Positions 35,904 through 44,475 of a DNA stretch of 64,000 nucleotides are shown here, one piece after another (positions within the stretch are counted from its first letter, which is position 1; every line of letters starts with the position of its first letter). The translations under genes and the position numbers were made by a program. Source of the DNA: Deltaproteobacteria bacterium. GTDB taxonomy: Bacteria; Myxococcota; Kuafuiibacteriia; Kuafuiibacteriales; Kuafuiibacteriaceae. The notes below the pieces were generated by a model. The model ran no database searches, was not told where the DNA came from, and saw only the letters and a program-made list of their open reading frames with translations. Where the stretch lies: assembly GCA_011526105.1 (NCBI GenBank), contig WYAZ01000180.1:33844-97843 (forward strand). Reading direction: 5' to 3'.

Positions 35904-36896
35904 ATGGAAGACGCGGCCCCGATCAGCTTCAAGTTCCGGTTCATCAAGAAGGGCCAGGCCGCCCACATGATGTCGAAGAAGGGTCAAGCCGACGACATCG
36001 GGCTCGAACTCGGGGGCGATCGGATCCGCTACGAGGAGGTGGTGGATACCACCTCTAGGGACAATCGACTCATCGTCGTCTTTCGGCCTGGGGCGGAACT
36101 GGGACCGGTCGTTGGAAAGAACCTCGCGGAAGCTGGGATCGCGATCATCGAAGTCTACAAGATCGGCGTGAGGACCCTCGAGCGCTACATCGACCGTCGC
36201 TCCTCGCTGATGCAGACCGAGCAGCGGCGTGCCAGGCTCGCCCAAGAAGGTAAGTTGAACCTGTTCCGCACGCTCGCGTGTCCTTGCTGCGCCGCGACCG
36301 TGGACGTCTCGGAGCTCGATCGCACCACGTATGTGTACTGCCGGTTCTGTGAGTCCGTGTTCAAGGACGGGGGCGAGGTGGTCACCCTCGGCGACGTCTA
36401 CCGAGTCTGCGACGAGTGCAGCATCTTCGATCGCGTTCAGTCGTACACCGAGTTCTACTTCTACTTCTTGCTGGTGGTGTACGGCTTCTCACACAAGAAG
36501 CGCCACCTCTGCGACAACTGCGCCGGGCGCACGTTCTGGAAGGTCCTCGCCATCAACGCGGTCTTCGTGCTCGGGGTGCCTTCGGCCATCTGGATGAAGG
36601 TGAAGTCCATGCGGGGTCGCGAAGCGCGACTCGCCGAGCTGCCGTCCGCCAACGCGCTCGCGAAGAAGGGCAAGGTCGACGCCGCGCACATGGTCTTCGC
36701 GACGCTGTACGAACGTCTGCCGGATCATCCCGGGCTGCTTTATGACCAAGGTCTAGGTGCCTTGATGGCCGGACGAACCGACGAGGGCGTGGGTTACCTC
36801 GAGCGTTCACTGAAAGCCTGCGCCAACTTCCTGCCGAGCATTCAGTTCCTCGGCTCGCTCAGCGATGCGCTGCCGCCCGAGGGTTCGAGCTCTTGA
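35904..36896 (+). CDS. Unknown membrane protein with zinc ribbons and a TPR-like tail
   Basis: 330 residues. The N-terminal 100 residues are soluble alpha/beta (RFIKKGQAAHMMSKKGQADD; DNRLIVVFRPG). Two Cys4-type zinc ribbon candidates follow: CPCC with CRFC (about 130-152) and CDEC with CDNC (about 172-211). The second encloses an aromatic hydrophobic stretch (FYFYFLLVVYGF), and another hydrophobic helix comes next (KVLAINAVFVLGVPSAIW). The C-terminal part (about 245-325) contains TPR-like helices (VDAAHMVFATLYERLPDHPG; EGVGYLERSLKACANFLPS). I do not know the family. It could be a membrane-bound scaffold. Only 68 bases separate its ATG from that of the divergent CAP gene. Confidence 0.72.
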   Translation: MEDAAPISFKFRFIKKGQAAHMMSKKGQADDIGLELGGDRIRYEEVVDTTSRDNRLIVVFRPGAELGPVVGKNLAEAGIAIIEVYKIGVRTLERYIDRRSSLMQTEQRRARLAQEGKLNLFRTLACPCCAATVDVSELDRTTYVYCRFCESVFKDGGEVVTLGDVYRVCDECSIFDRVQSYTEFYFYFLLVVYGFSHKKRHLCDNCAGRTFWKVLAINAVFVLGVPSAIWMKVKSMRGREARLAELPSANALAKKGKVDAAHMVFATLYERLPDHPGLLYDQGLGALMAGRTDEGVGYLERSLKACANFLPSIQFLGSLSDALPPEGSSS

Positions 36897-36948
36897 ACCC
36901 CCAGCCGAATCCGCCGCCTTTCGGGTGGTAGCGAATCAGGTGCCCCGG

Positions 36949-36954
36949 TAGGCT
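36949..36954 (+). promoter_or_regulatory. -10 element TAGGCT, leaderless arrangement
   Basis: TAGGCT ends 6 bases before the ATG at 36961. The gap TGC... to the ATG contains GCGCGG but no Shine-Dalgarno at workable spacing. Confidence 0.5.
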
Positions 36955-36960
36955 GCGCGG

Positions 36961-37791
36961 ATGCACGGGGTTCCGACCGCTCTTCTCCTGTTGGTGCTGG
37001 GTGGCGTCGTGGCCTGCTCGGAGGTGCCAGAGGGCGAGTTCTTGGCGCTCACGTACAACGTGGCGGGTCTCCCGGAGGGGCTCTCGAAGTCCGATCCCGT
37101 GCGCAACACGCCGCTCATCAGTCCCAAGCTCAACGCCTACGACCTCGTGCTGGTGCAAGAGGACTTCACGTATCACGATCTCCTGATCGCGGCGGTCGAT
37201 CATCCCCACCGCAGCACGACCAAGGTTCCCGAGGCCCGGCTCACCGGGGACGGCCTCAACCGGCTCTCTCGCTCGCCGTTCTCCGAGTTCGCGCGGCACC
37301 AGTGGCGTACGTGTTTCGGGGGCCTCGATAGCGGCAGTGACTGCCTGGCGGAGAAGGGCCTCTCGGTCGCGACCCACACCTTGCTCGAGGGGATCCAGAT
37401 CGACATCTACAACCTGCACATGGATGCGGGAGGCGGCGACGAGGATCGCGCCGCGCGTGCGGATCAGGCGGAGCAGCTTCTCGAGGTCATGGCGGTGCGT
37501 TCGGCCGGCCGCGCGGTGATTGTCGCGGGAGACACGAACTTGCGCCCGAGCCGAGACGGCGATGCGCAAATCCTGGAGCGCGTGCGAAGCGGTGCCGAGC
37601 TGACGGACGCTTGCACCGCGATCTCGTGCTCGGACCCCGATCGCATCGACCGTTTCCTGTTCCGCAGTACCCCGGAGGTGACGGTGGAGGTGCTCGGCTG
37701 GTCGGAAGAGACGAGCTTCGTGGACGATGCGGGTGGTGCGCTGTCGGATCATTCTGCGATCGCGGTGCGATTCGGCTATCGAGGCGGTTGA
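36961..37791 (+). CDS. Lipoprotein of the endonuclease/exonuclease/phosphatase family
   Basis: 276 residues. The signal peptide ends in a clear lipobox (VVAC, Cys19). The fold's landmarks follow: LALTYNVAG, the metal-binding Glu in LVLVQEDFTYHDLL, IDIYNLHMDAG, VIVAGDTNL, and the terminal SDHSAIAV with the catalytic Asp-His. This superfamily hydrolyses phosphodiesters (nucleases, sphingomyelinases, inositol phosphatases), and the substrate here cannot be told. Being exported and lipid-anchored, a phospholipid or extracellular nucleic-acid substrate is more likely than a cytoplasmic one. It abuts the convergent gene ending at 37793. Confidence 0.88.
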   Translation: MHGVPTALLLLVLGGVVACSEVPEGEFLALTYNVAGLPEGLSKSDPVRNTPLISPKLNAYDLVLVQEDFTYHDLLIAAVDHPHRSTTKVPEARLTGDGLNRLSRSPFSEFARHQWRTCFGGLDSGSDCLAEKGLSVATHTLLEGIQIDIYNLHMDAGGGDEDRAARADQAEQLLEVMAVRSAGRAVIVAGDTNLRPSRDGDAQILERVRSGAELTDACTAISCSDPDRIDRFLFRSTPEVTVEVLGWSEETSFVDDAGGALSDHSAIAVRFGYRGG

Positions 37792-37792
37792 A

Positions 37793-39151
37793 TCAGAACT
37801 CGAGCTCGTCCGGTGGGTCCGGAGGCCGCGGGTGAAGCCACGAGAGCTGGTCCACCGCCGTGTCGACCAAGATCGAGTCCGCGGGACCCGCGTGCAGAAA
37901 TCGCGGGGCGTGATTGCTACGGTTTCCAAGGGAGGTCGAGACGGGGCAGAAGCGCTCGTTCCGGTGCTCGTGGATCGAGCCGGTCCGGGTCACGATCACA
38001 AATCCATCGCGGAACCGTGCAGCGGAGCGTGACCGATCGTCGAGCCCGCCCAGCGCTTCGAAAGCGCCCCGGGCCGCCGAGTAGCGGCGGGCCATGGAAT
38101 CCTTGGCGATCGAGCCTGTGAAGGCGAGCGTGAGCTGGGCATCCGCTCGCCAGAGGCCGGAGATCTCGAGCGTGCGTTCGAGCATGATCTCCCTCTGTGC
38201 TCCATCTTTCAGGTGGACGACGCGTTCGATCCCGGTGGAGAAGAGAGCCTCTCCCGGACCGAGGCGTACGAGATCGGTTTCTGACGGCGCGTCGAGCTCG
38301 AATTCGAGCAGGCGCTCGAGTCGATCACCGGTGTACCGATACACCACCCGACCCACCGCCTGGTCGAGCCCGGCAAAGGCTTCACGCGCGAGCAGAAAGA
38401 CCTCGAAGGGATCCTCGGGGGCCGAGGCTGCGAGCTTGATGAAGCCCGCGCTCGGGACCACGGTCGAGGTGGTGGTGCTGCATCGCCCTGCGTCCACGTC
38501 GAGGGTTCCTCTCAGCAGCCTCGATCCCGAGACCGCGAGGAACTCATTTGCTCCGCCGAAGGACTCGAGCCATGAGAACGAAGCTGCGCAGCCGCTGATG
38601 GGCGCGGAGCCCTGACCCGGAATGACGTGCTGCAGTCCCGCCGCGGAGCTGCTCACGAGAGCGGTGCCGGATCCAAGCATCGCGAGGCTATAGATGTGCT
38701 CCGGGGGCTCCAGAAACTCGACGGCCTCCTCGTCGAACCGGACACATCGAAGGCACTCGTTTCGGGGAAGGCTGTCGAGGATGCGTTGCACAGCCGTCGG
38801 TAACTCGGTGTCCAGCCACCCGACGGGTCCCTGGGGGTGAGCCTCGAGGACCTTCGAGGGCCGGTCTGCCAGGCAGGAAGCGGTCTGAAAGTCGTCTCGC
38901 GCGAGTGGGCGGCCTCGGGGAAGGCCGGGATCGCTCGCATACTCGAACACAAAGACACTGCTCTCCGGCGGTAGCTCCACCGGTCCGGCCTCGAAGTCGA
39001 GGGCGGCCACCCACCAGCTTTTCTGCTGACCTTCGCGCACCGCATACCAGCGAAAGCCGTCGTCCCCCGACGGGGCCTCGAGGAAGAGGGGGGCCGGGCC
39101 GCACGCGAGGAGCCCCCCGACGAGGGCGAGCTTTACGGCGGTGAGGCGCAC
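37793..39151 (-). CDS. Unknown lipoprotein
   Basis: 452 residues starting with a GTG at 39151. The signal peptide has lipobox GLLAC (Cys17). The mature part is beta-rich with repeating strand-turn patterns (SLAMLGSGTALVSSSAAGLQ; FLAVSGSRLLRGTLDVDAGR; LVRLGPGEALFSTGIERVVH; ARFRDGFVIVTRTGSIHEH), which suggests a beta-propeller-like sensor or cell-surface domain. It has four cysteines in the first half. No family is recognised. A stretch AGGATGACC lies 12 bases before the start and could serve weakly as a ribosome site. Confidence 0.78.
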   Translation of the reverse strand: MRLTAVKLALVGGLLACGPAPLFLEAPSGDDGFRWYAVREGQQKSWWVAALDFEAGPVELPPESSVFVFEYASDPGLPRGRPLARDDFQTASCLADRPSKVLEAHPQGPVGWLDTELPTAVQRILDSLPRNECLRCVRFDEEAVEFLEPPEHIYSLAMLGSGTALVSSSAAGLQHVIPGQGSAPISGCAASFSWLESFGGANEFLAVSGSRLLRGTLDVDAGRCSTTTSTVVPSAGFIKLAASAPEDPFEVFLLAREAFAGLDQAVGRVVYRYTGDRLERLLEFELDAPSETDLVRLGPGEALFSTGIERVVHLKDGAQREIMLERTLEISGLWRADAQLTLAFTGSIAKDSMARRYSAARGAFEALGGLDDRSRSAARFRDGFVIVTRTGSIHEHRNERFCPVSTSLGNRSNHAPRFLHAGPADSILVDTAVDQLSWLHPRPPDPPDELEF

Positions 39152-39239
39152 GGTGGGGTCATCCTGCTCAGGCGTGTGGGCGGATGCAAGAGGACAAAGG
39201 CGAGAGGCCGGCTCCGGTGCTCCAAACGCGTGCTCGCGC

Positions 39240-39245
39240 TATGCT
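39240..39245 (+). promoter_or_regulatory. -10 element TATGCT, leaderless arrangement
   Basis: TATGCT ends 7 bases before the ATG at 39253, and no Shine-Dalgarno is present. It overlaps the alternative ATG at 39241, arguing against that start. Confidence 0.5.
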
Positions 39246-39252
39246 CCCAGCC

Positions 39253-40050
39253 ATGTCCTTCAGCACTCTGCGCCTCGAAGTCCACGGCACCGTCGGCGAG
39301 CTCGTGCTCGACCACGGCGCGCACAACAACGCGCTCAACGCGATCGTCCTCGAGGAGCTCATCCTGGCGGCACGCTGGTTTGATGAGCGCCCTGAAGTGC
39401 GAGCGGTCATCGTTCGAGGCGAAGGCCGGTTCTTCTGTCCGGGCGCGGATCTCAAAGACCCGCCCATCCTCGGGGTGCTGCCCGCGTCCGGCAAGGACTG
39501 GCTCGCGCGTCGGGAGCACGGCCAGCTCGGGCTGCGCATGATCGAGGCGATGGAAGGCATGCGCGCGGTGACGGTCTGCGCCGCGCACGGGGCCGCGGTG
39601 GGCGGTGGCCTGCTGCTCATGATCGCGTGCGACTTCCGCGTCGTCGCCGAAGGCACACGCCTGCAGATCCCGGAGCTCGAACTCGGCGTGCCGCTGGCAT
39701 GGGGTGGCATCCCGCGGCTCATGGCCGAGCTGGGGCCGGCGCGAGCCAAGGCGCTGGTCATGACCGGTCGCCTCTTCAGTCCGGCGGAGGCGCTTCAGAT
39801 GGGGCTCGCTCACGAGGTTGTCTCCACCGAAGACCTGTTGCCAAGGGCTCGAGCGCTCGCGGCCAGCCTCGGCGCCAAACCGAGCGTGCCCATGGCCGTG
39901 ACCAAGGAACACATTCGCGCGGTGCGGAATCAGGCGATGGGCACGGCCTTCAGCTTCTTCGACGGTGATGTCCTGATGGGCCTCGCCAAGGACCCGGAGA
40001 TGATGGAGGCCGCGCTCAGAGGCCGTGGGCTCAGACCCGGAGGTGGCTGA
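39253..40050 (+). CDS. Enoyl-CoA hydratase/isomerase (crotonase) family protein
   Basis: 265 residues. Crotonase landmarks: NALNAIVLEELILAARWF, the oxyanion-hole strand RFFCPGADLKD, AAHGAAVGGGLLLMIACDF (second oxyanion-hole Gly and catalytic region) and ELELGVPLAWGGIPRLMAEL. The usual catalytic Glu of hydratases at the IPE...G position is present as IPELELGV, and a second Glu equivalent is not obvious, so a hydratase, isomerase or another reaction of the superfamily are all possible. It is isolated from other fatty-acid genes and converges with the Bat operon end (2 bases apart). The start at 39253 is chosen over 39184 and 39241 because of the TATGCT box. Confidence 0.88.
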   Translation: MSFSTLRLEVHGTVGELVLDHGAHNNALNAIVLEELILAARWFDERPEVRAVIVRGEGRFFCPGADLKDPPILGVLPASGKDWLARREHGQLGLRMIEAMEGMRAVTVCAAHGAAVGGGLLLMIACDFRVVAEGTRLQIPELELGVPLAWGGIPRLMAELGPARAKALVMTGRLFSPAEALQMGLAHEVVSTEDLLPRARALAASLGAKPSVPMAVTKEHIRAVRNQAMGTAFSFFDGDVLMGLAKDPEMMEAALRGRGLRPGGG

Positions 40051-40052
40051 AG

Positions 40053-40823
40053 TCAGCGTGCGCCTGCGGGCGCCTCGAGCCTCACGAGTTGTTTCGACTC
40101 CACCCAGCCGGTGAGTCCCTCTTCGGTTTGGATCTTGGCCCACGCGCCCTCTTCGTCGAGGAGGCGGGCCCGAGAGCCCGCTCGCACTCGGCCCAGATCG
40201 CGAAACCGAAGGTCGGGCCCGTCCTCGAGCTGACGGTCCTCGAGCACGACCACCCGCCTCTCGAGCCGCACCCACTCCTGGCCGGCGACGGCCGCAGCGA
40301 GCGGGGCGGCGGAGAAGAGTCCGAGCAGGAGCCATGCGAGCAACACGCGCCGAAGCCATCGCGCCGTGCTGCGCCGCCTCAGAAACCACGCGAGGAAGAA
40401 CGAAGAGAAGCCGAGTACGACGCCCACGCGCGCGACTCGAGGCGGCACACGGGCGACCAACTGCTCGACGACCTCGACCGGTTGCTCGATGCGCTCCGGC
40501 GCATCTCCCGGGTGGAGACGCTGGCGCACACGCTCGAGGTTCTCCGCGATCGCGGCGTCAAAAGGCACCAGTCGCAGCGCTCGTTCGTAGGCGACGGTGG
40601 CGTCGACCAGGCGTCCAGCGTGCGCGAAGGCGTGGCCGAGATTAAAGAGCACGTCTTCGTTCGTGATGCCTCGGGCGAGGAGGTCCTCGAAGAGCGCGAT
40701 GGCACCGCGGTTGTCTCCGGCCAAGATCATCTCGTTGGCGGCGGCAAAGTCGGCCTGGTCCTGCGCGGTGGCCGGACTCGCGAGCTGCAGTCCCAGGAAG
40801 GCGAGACAGACGGGGCCGATCAT
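40053..40823 (-). CDS. BatE-like TPR and SH3 membrane protein
   Basis: 256 residues from the ATG at 40823, which overlaps the batD stop by ATGA. A signal peptide (LAFLGLQLASPATAQ) is followed by three TPR-like helical pairs (FAAANEMILAGDNRGAIALF; VLFNLGHAFAHAGRLVDATV). Two hydrophobic helices come next (RVGVVLGFSSFFLAWFL; RRVLLAWLLLGLFSAAPLAA), then a C-terminal bacterial SH3 domain (GRVRAGSRARLLDEEGAWAK, then IQTEEGLTGWVE). This is the usual last gene of Bat operons. The TPR part faces the periplasm, so it probably supports the BatA/BatB complex. Confidence 0.82.
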   Translation of the reverse strand: MIGPVCLAFLGLQLASPATAQDQADFAAANEMILAGDNRGAIALFEDLLARGITNEDVLFNLGHAFAHAGRLVDATVAYERALRLVPFDAAIAENLERVRQRLHPGDAPERIEQPVEVVEQLVARVPPRVARVGVVLGFSSFFLAWFLRRRSTARWLRRVLLAWLLLGLFSAAPLAAAVAGQEWVRLERRVVVLEDRQLEDGPDLRFRDLGRVRAGSRARLLDEEGAWAKIQTEEGLTGWVESKQLVRLEAPAGAR

Positions 40824-42604
40824 GTGCGTTCCTCCGGCCGCCACTCGGAGAGGCCCGAGAGAAGCTTCACCGCGCGCTCGATCGCCTCGGTGGTTTTGGC
40901 CGCGTCTCCGCCGGGTGCGAAGCGGGCGAGGTCGGCTTCGTCGAGGGCTCGAATCAAGGCATCGACCAGTTCGGCCTTGGCGCCACCCTCACTCAGGGTT
41001 CGGCTGAGATCGGCGCGCGCGAGCCCCCGGAGGTTCTCGCCCGCGCGCTCGCTCGCGAAGGCCAAGATGGTCTCCGCGATCTCACCAAACGCGCGCCGAT
41101 GATCACCGGCCTCTGCAGCCTGCTCCGCCGCGCGAAGTCGGTCTCGCGCCGCTCGCATCGCCTTCTTCTTGCGCGACTTCGGTGTCTCGCGTCGCAAGCG
41201 TGCGAAGAGCCCCTCGAGCCCAAAGAGGCCGAGAAACAGCAACAACGGCCCGAAGATGCCTCCTGCGAGCCAAGGCCAACCCGGGCCGGGCGCCGACCGA
41301 GGGGTCAGCGTGGAGCGGAAGCGGATGGGCAAGAGCTCGAGCGCGCGCTCGGGTTCCGGGGCCGCGCTCGGGCTTAAAGTTCGTGCGACCGCGGCGGCGT
41401 CGACCTCGCCGCGGACAAAGACCTCGATGGGGGAGGTTCGCAGCGTCTCGTAGACCTCCTTGCGCGGATTGAAGACCGGGAGCTCGAAGTTCGGCACCGA
41501 AAGGCGCCCCCCGCGGAGGGGCATCAGCAGGACCTCCTGGCGCTTCTCCCCGAAGACCCCGGTCTTACGTCGCGCGATGTCCTCGTGTTTGGTCGGCGGG
41601 AAGACGCGGAAGCCGTCGACGGCGTCCACGTTCGGCAGCCGAACGTTCTGAAGATTGCCCGAGCCTCGAAGGAGCACGGTGAGGGTCAGCGGTTCTCCGG
41701 CGGGCAGCTCCTTCTTGTCGACCGCAGCGATGAGCTCGTACTCGCCGACGTGCGTGGAGATGAAGTCTTTGGGACGCCCTTCGGTGGGCAGCGGCTTCAC
41801 GGTGAGCCCGAGCGCAGGTACACGGCGCCGCAGGCGACGGCCGGCCGAGAAGATGCTGGGATTGACCGAGAAGCTGAGCTGCGTGCCCTCTATCGACCTC
41901 GCGCCCGCTTCGAGCGGAAAGAGCGCCATCCGAAACAACCGATAAGACCGATACGAGCGTCCGGCCACGCGTTCGACCTCCGGCGTCAGCCGATCGGGAC
42001 GCTCGAGCGTCTCCGTCCAGAAGCCATCGAGGTCCGGGGGGTTCATCCCCTCACTCAGGTTGAAGGCTCCGTTGGAGTACACCACGAGGTCGAGCAGGAC
42101 TTGCTCACCCAGGTACACCTCAGCCTTGTCCAGCCGATACCGAGCAAAGAGCTCGTCCTCATCGGGGCTCGGCGGTGAGACCTCGCCAGGCTTTGCGGCC
42201 TCCGCGACCCCGGTTTCGGCGGAGATGACCTCGATGGGCATGGGCTCGGAGCGAGCGAGCTTATTGCCGACGCGCACCACGACCGCGGGGACGGTGAGTA
42301 CGCCGGCCTGTGTGGCCTCGAGTTCGATCTGAACCGTCCGCTCTCTGCGCAGCGTCTGTCCGCCCTGAGTGGACCACGAAAAAGACGTGCTCTCTCCCTG
42401 GCTCCGGCGGGTCTCACGGAGGCCGACCATCTCGGGCACGTCCACCTCGATCTCGCCGCTCAAGCTGGTGAGGGCTCGGACCTCGAGCGTGACGAAGTCA
42501 CCCACGCTCACCCGCCGCTCGGAGAGATCGACCGCGACCTCGACCTCGGCCGCGAGCGCGGTCGACGAGAGCAGGCAGATCGCGACGATCGATAGCCCGC
42601 GCAT
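40820..42604 (-). CDS. batD: BatD-type oxygen-tolerance protein
   Basis: 594 residues from the ATG at 42604 (the batB stop and this ATG share TGATG). The signal peptide ends ALAAE, several Ig-like beta domains follow (VEVAVDLSERRVSVGDFVTL; YRLDKAEVYLGEQVLLDLVV; GEPLTLTVLLRGSGNLQNVR), then one transmembrane helix (WPWLAGGIFGPLLLFLGLFG) and a cytoplasmic helical tail. It belongs to the aerotolerance (BatD) family that acts with BatA/BatB at the inner membrane. Its biochemical role is not settled. Confidence 0.88.
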   Translation of the reverse strand: MRGLSIVAICLLSSTALAAEVEVAVDLSERRVSVGDFVTLEVRALTSLSGEIEVDVPEMVGLRETRRSQGESTSFSWSTQGGQTLRRERTVQIELEATQAGVLTVPAVVVRVGNKLARSEPMPIEVISAETGVAEAAKPGEVSPPSPDEDELFARYRLDKAEVYLGEQVLLDLVVYSNGAFNLSEGMNPPDLDGFWTETLERPDRLTPEVERVAGRSYRSYRLFRMALFPLEAGARSIEGTQLSFSVNPSIFSAGRRLRRRVPALGLTVKPLPTEGRPKDFISTHVGEYELIAAVDKKELPAGEPLTLTVLLRGSGNLQNVRLPNVDAVDGFRVFPPTKHEDIARRKTGVFGEKRQEVLLMPLRGGRLSVPNFELPVFNPRKEVYETLRTSPIEVFVRGEVDAAAVARTLSPSAAPEPERALELLPIRFRSTLTPRSAPGPGWPWLAGGIFGPLLLFLGLFGLEGLFARLRRETPKSRKKKAMRAARDRLRAAEQAAEAGDHRRAFGEIAETILAFASERAGENLRGLARADLSRTLSEGGAKAELVDALIRALDEADLARFAPGGDAAKTTEAIERAVKLLSGLSEWRPEERT

Positions 42605-44475
42605 CACCAGTTCTTCTCCGAGGGTCGGCGCTTCATCTGGCCTTCGAGCCGCTTGCGCGCCGCGGCCTTCTCTTGATCTTGAAGGGCGTCGAGGAGTTGC
42701 TCCACGTCTTGCCGCTCGAGCGCTTCGGCTTCCTCATCCTCTTCTTCGGGCGCGCTCGGGGGCGGACTCGATTCGGCGTCTTCGGATCCCGTCCCGGCGT
42801 CCTGGCCCTGCGATTCGCCGCCGCCGTCCGAAGTGCTCCCTGAGTCTTCGGAGGAGGAGCCTCCGCCGTCCGCCGATGATCCGTCGCCGGCGCCTGCATC
42901 CGGTGGAGCGCCGCCATCGGTGCCTGCGTCCGGCGGAGGGCCGCCGTCTTGGTCTTTCGGAGGCTCCTTCTCGTCGTCGTTCTGGTCGCCGTCCGGATTG
43001 GGTGGGGCCAGCTTGGCGATGCGCTTCATGGCCTGCGCGAGCTCGAGATTTCTCCGCGCTGCTTCGAGCTTGGGATCCTCGAGCAGGGCCCTCTGGTACG
43101 CGCCCGCCGCTTCGTCATACTTCTTGAGCCGCCGGTACGTGTTCCCGAGCGCCAGCTCCGCTTGGCTACGCAGGATCGGATCAGTGCTGCCCGCACGCGC
43201 CTGCTCAAACGCCTCACGCGCCTTCTCGAGTTCACCGTCCTGGACCGCTGCGAGCCCTCGGTTGAACGCAAGCCGCGGGTCCTCGCCCAGACGCTGACGT
43301 GCGGCCTCGTAGGCGGTGAGTGCGTCCCTGGGCTTTCCGTCCTGAAGCGCGAGGTTGCCTCGCTTCACGTCGGTGTCTTCCGTTTGCCAGGGCTGCGCGC
43401 TCGAGATCTCGGGCAGCGATACGAGGAACGCGAGCAGGAGTCCGGACGTCACACGCGCGCTCCACGGCCGGCCTGGTCGCCAGAGCGTCGCCAGGAGGAG
43501 GAGCAAGAAGGCCGGCCAGAGCACGAGTGGATAACGATCTTCGTGGAACTGCACGGTGCGGGACTCGAGCTCCGCCTTCTGCATGCGATCGATCTGTTCC
43601 GTGAGCAAGGAGAAGTCCAGCCCGCCTCTCGCGCTCGGTAGGGCCGCCACCCCTCCGCCGGCCTCGGCGAGCTGCTCGAGCATCTCGGCATCGAGCCGGG
43701 TGATGACGGTCTCGCCCTTTTGGTCCCTCAGATAGCCCCGAGCGGTGCCGCTTTCGTCGACGATCGGAATCGGCTCGCCGGTGCGTGAACCCACTCCAAC
43801 CACGTGGACCAAGATCCCCGCCTCGAGCGCCTCTTTGGCGAGCTTCTCCGCTTCACCCTCGTGATCCTCACCGTCCGTCACGACGACAATCGCCTTGCCC
43901 GCGCCCGACTTGGAGCTGGCGAGCATGTCTTTGGCCTGCTCGAGGGCGCGAGCGATGGACGTGCCGCCGTGCGGGAGGTCTTTGGGGTCGGCGGCTCGAA
44001 GCTGAAGCTTCAAGGTGGCGTGGTCGACGGTGAGTGGACAGAGCGGGACCGCGATGGAGGTGAAGCCGACCAGCCCCACCCGCTCCTTAGGGATGCGATC
44101 GAGCAGGGCCTCGATCTCCACGCGCGCACGTTCGAGCCGCGAGGGCGCGACGTCCCGCGCGTACATCGACTGCGAAAGATCGAGGGCGACGATGAGGTCC
44201 ATGCCTCGGCTTTGCCGGGTCTCGGTGCGAGTACCAAACTGCGGACGCGCGACCGCGACGACCACGAGGAGGAAGGCGAGGGCGAAGAGCCACTGCTGCC
44301 TGCGCCGCACGGCCGAGAGCTCGGCCATGGGCACTGAGCTCAGTCCTTCGATGAGCTCGGGGTCCCCCGCGCGCTCGAGGCGCTTCCGTCGAACACGAGC
44401 GGTCGCGAGATCGAAAGCGATGACCAGCGGCAGCAGCATGGCCAGCAGGAACGCCCAAGGCTCGGCAAACCTCAT
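42604..44475 (-). CDS. batB: BatB-BatC fusion: von Willebrand A domain plus TPR
   Basis: 623 residues. Two N-terminal membrane helices lead to a VWA domain (about 90-290) with an intact MIDAS (D99-x-S101-x-S103 in ALDLSQSMY, then GHGGTS-type Thr and VVVTDGEDHEG). A further helix pair (PLVLWPAFLLLLLATLW; RVTSGLLLAFLVSLP) precedes a periplasmic TPR block (about 375-480: RGNLALQDGKPRDALTAYEA; LGNTYRRLKKYDEAAGAYQR), which corresponds to a separate BatC in other bacteria. The C-terminal 130 residues are an acidic Asp/Gly/Ser/Pro stretch ending in basic residues. It is coupled to batA upstream by ATGA. Confidence 0.9.
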   Translation of the reverse strand: MRFAEPWAFLLAMLLPLVIAFDLATARVRRKRLERAGDPELIEGLSSVPMAELSAVRRRQQWLFALAFLLVVVAVARPQFGTRTETRQSRGMDLIVALDLSQSMYARDVAPSRLERARVEIEALLDRIPKERVGLVGFTSIAVPLCPLTVDHATLKLQLRAADPKDLPHGGTSIARALEQAKDMLASSKSGAGKAIVVVTDGEDHEGEAEKLAKEALEAGILVHVVGVGSRTGEPIPIVDESGTARGYLRDQKGETVITRLDAEMLEQLAEAGGGVAALPSARGGLDFSLLTEQIDRMQKAELESRTVQFHEDRYPLVLWPAFLLLLLATLWRPGRPWSARVTSGLLLAFLVSLPEISSAQPWQTEDTDVKRGNLALQDGKPRDALTAYEAARQRLGEDPRLAFNRGLAAVQDGELEKAREAFEQARAGSTDPILRSQAELALGNTYRRLKKYDEAAGAYQRALLEDPKLEAARRNLELAQAMKRIAKLAPPNPDGDQNDDEKEPPKDQDGGPPPDAGTDGGAPPDAGAGDGSSADGGGSSSEDSGSTSDGGGESQGQDAGTGSEDAESSPPPSAPEEEDEEAEALERQDVEQLLDALQDQEKAAARKRLEGQMKRRPSEKNW

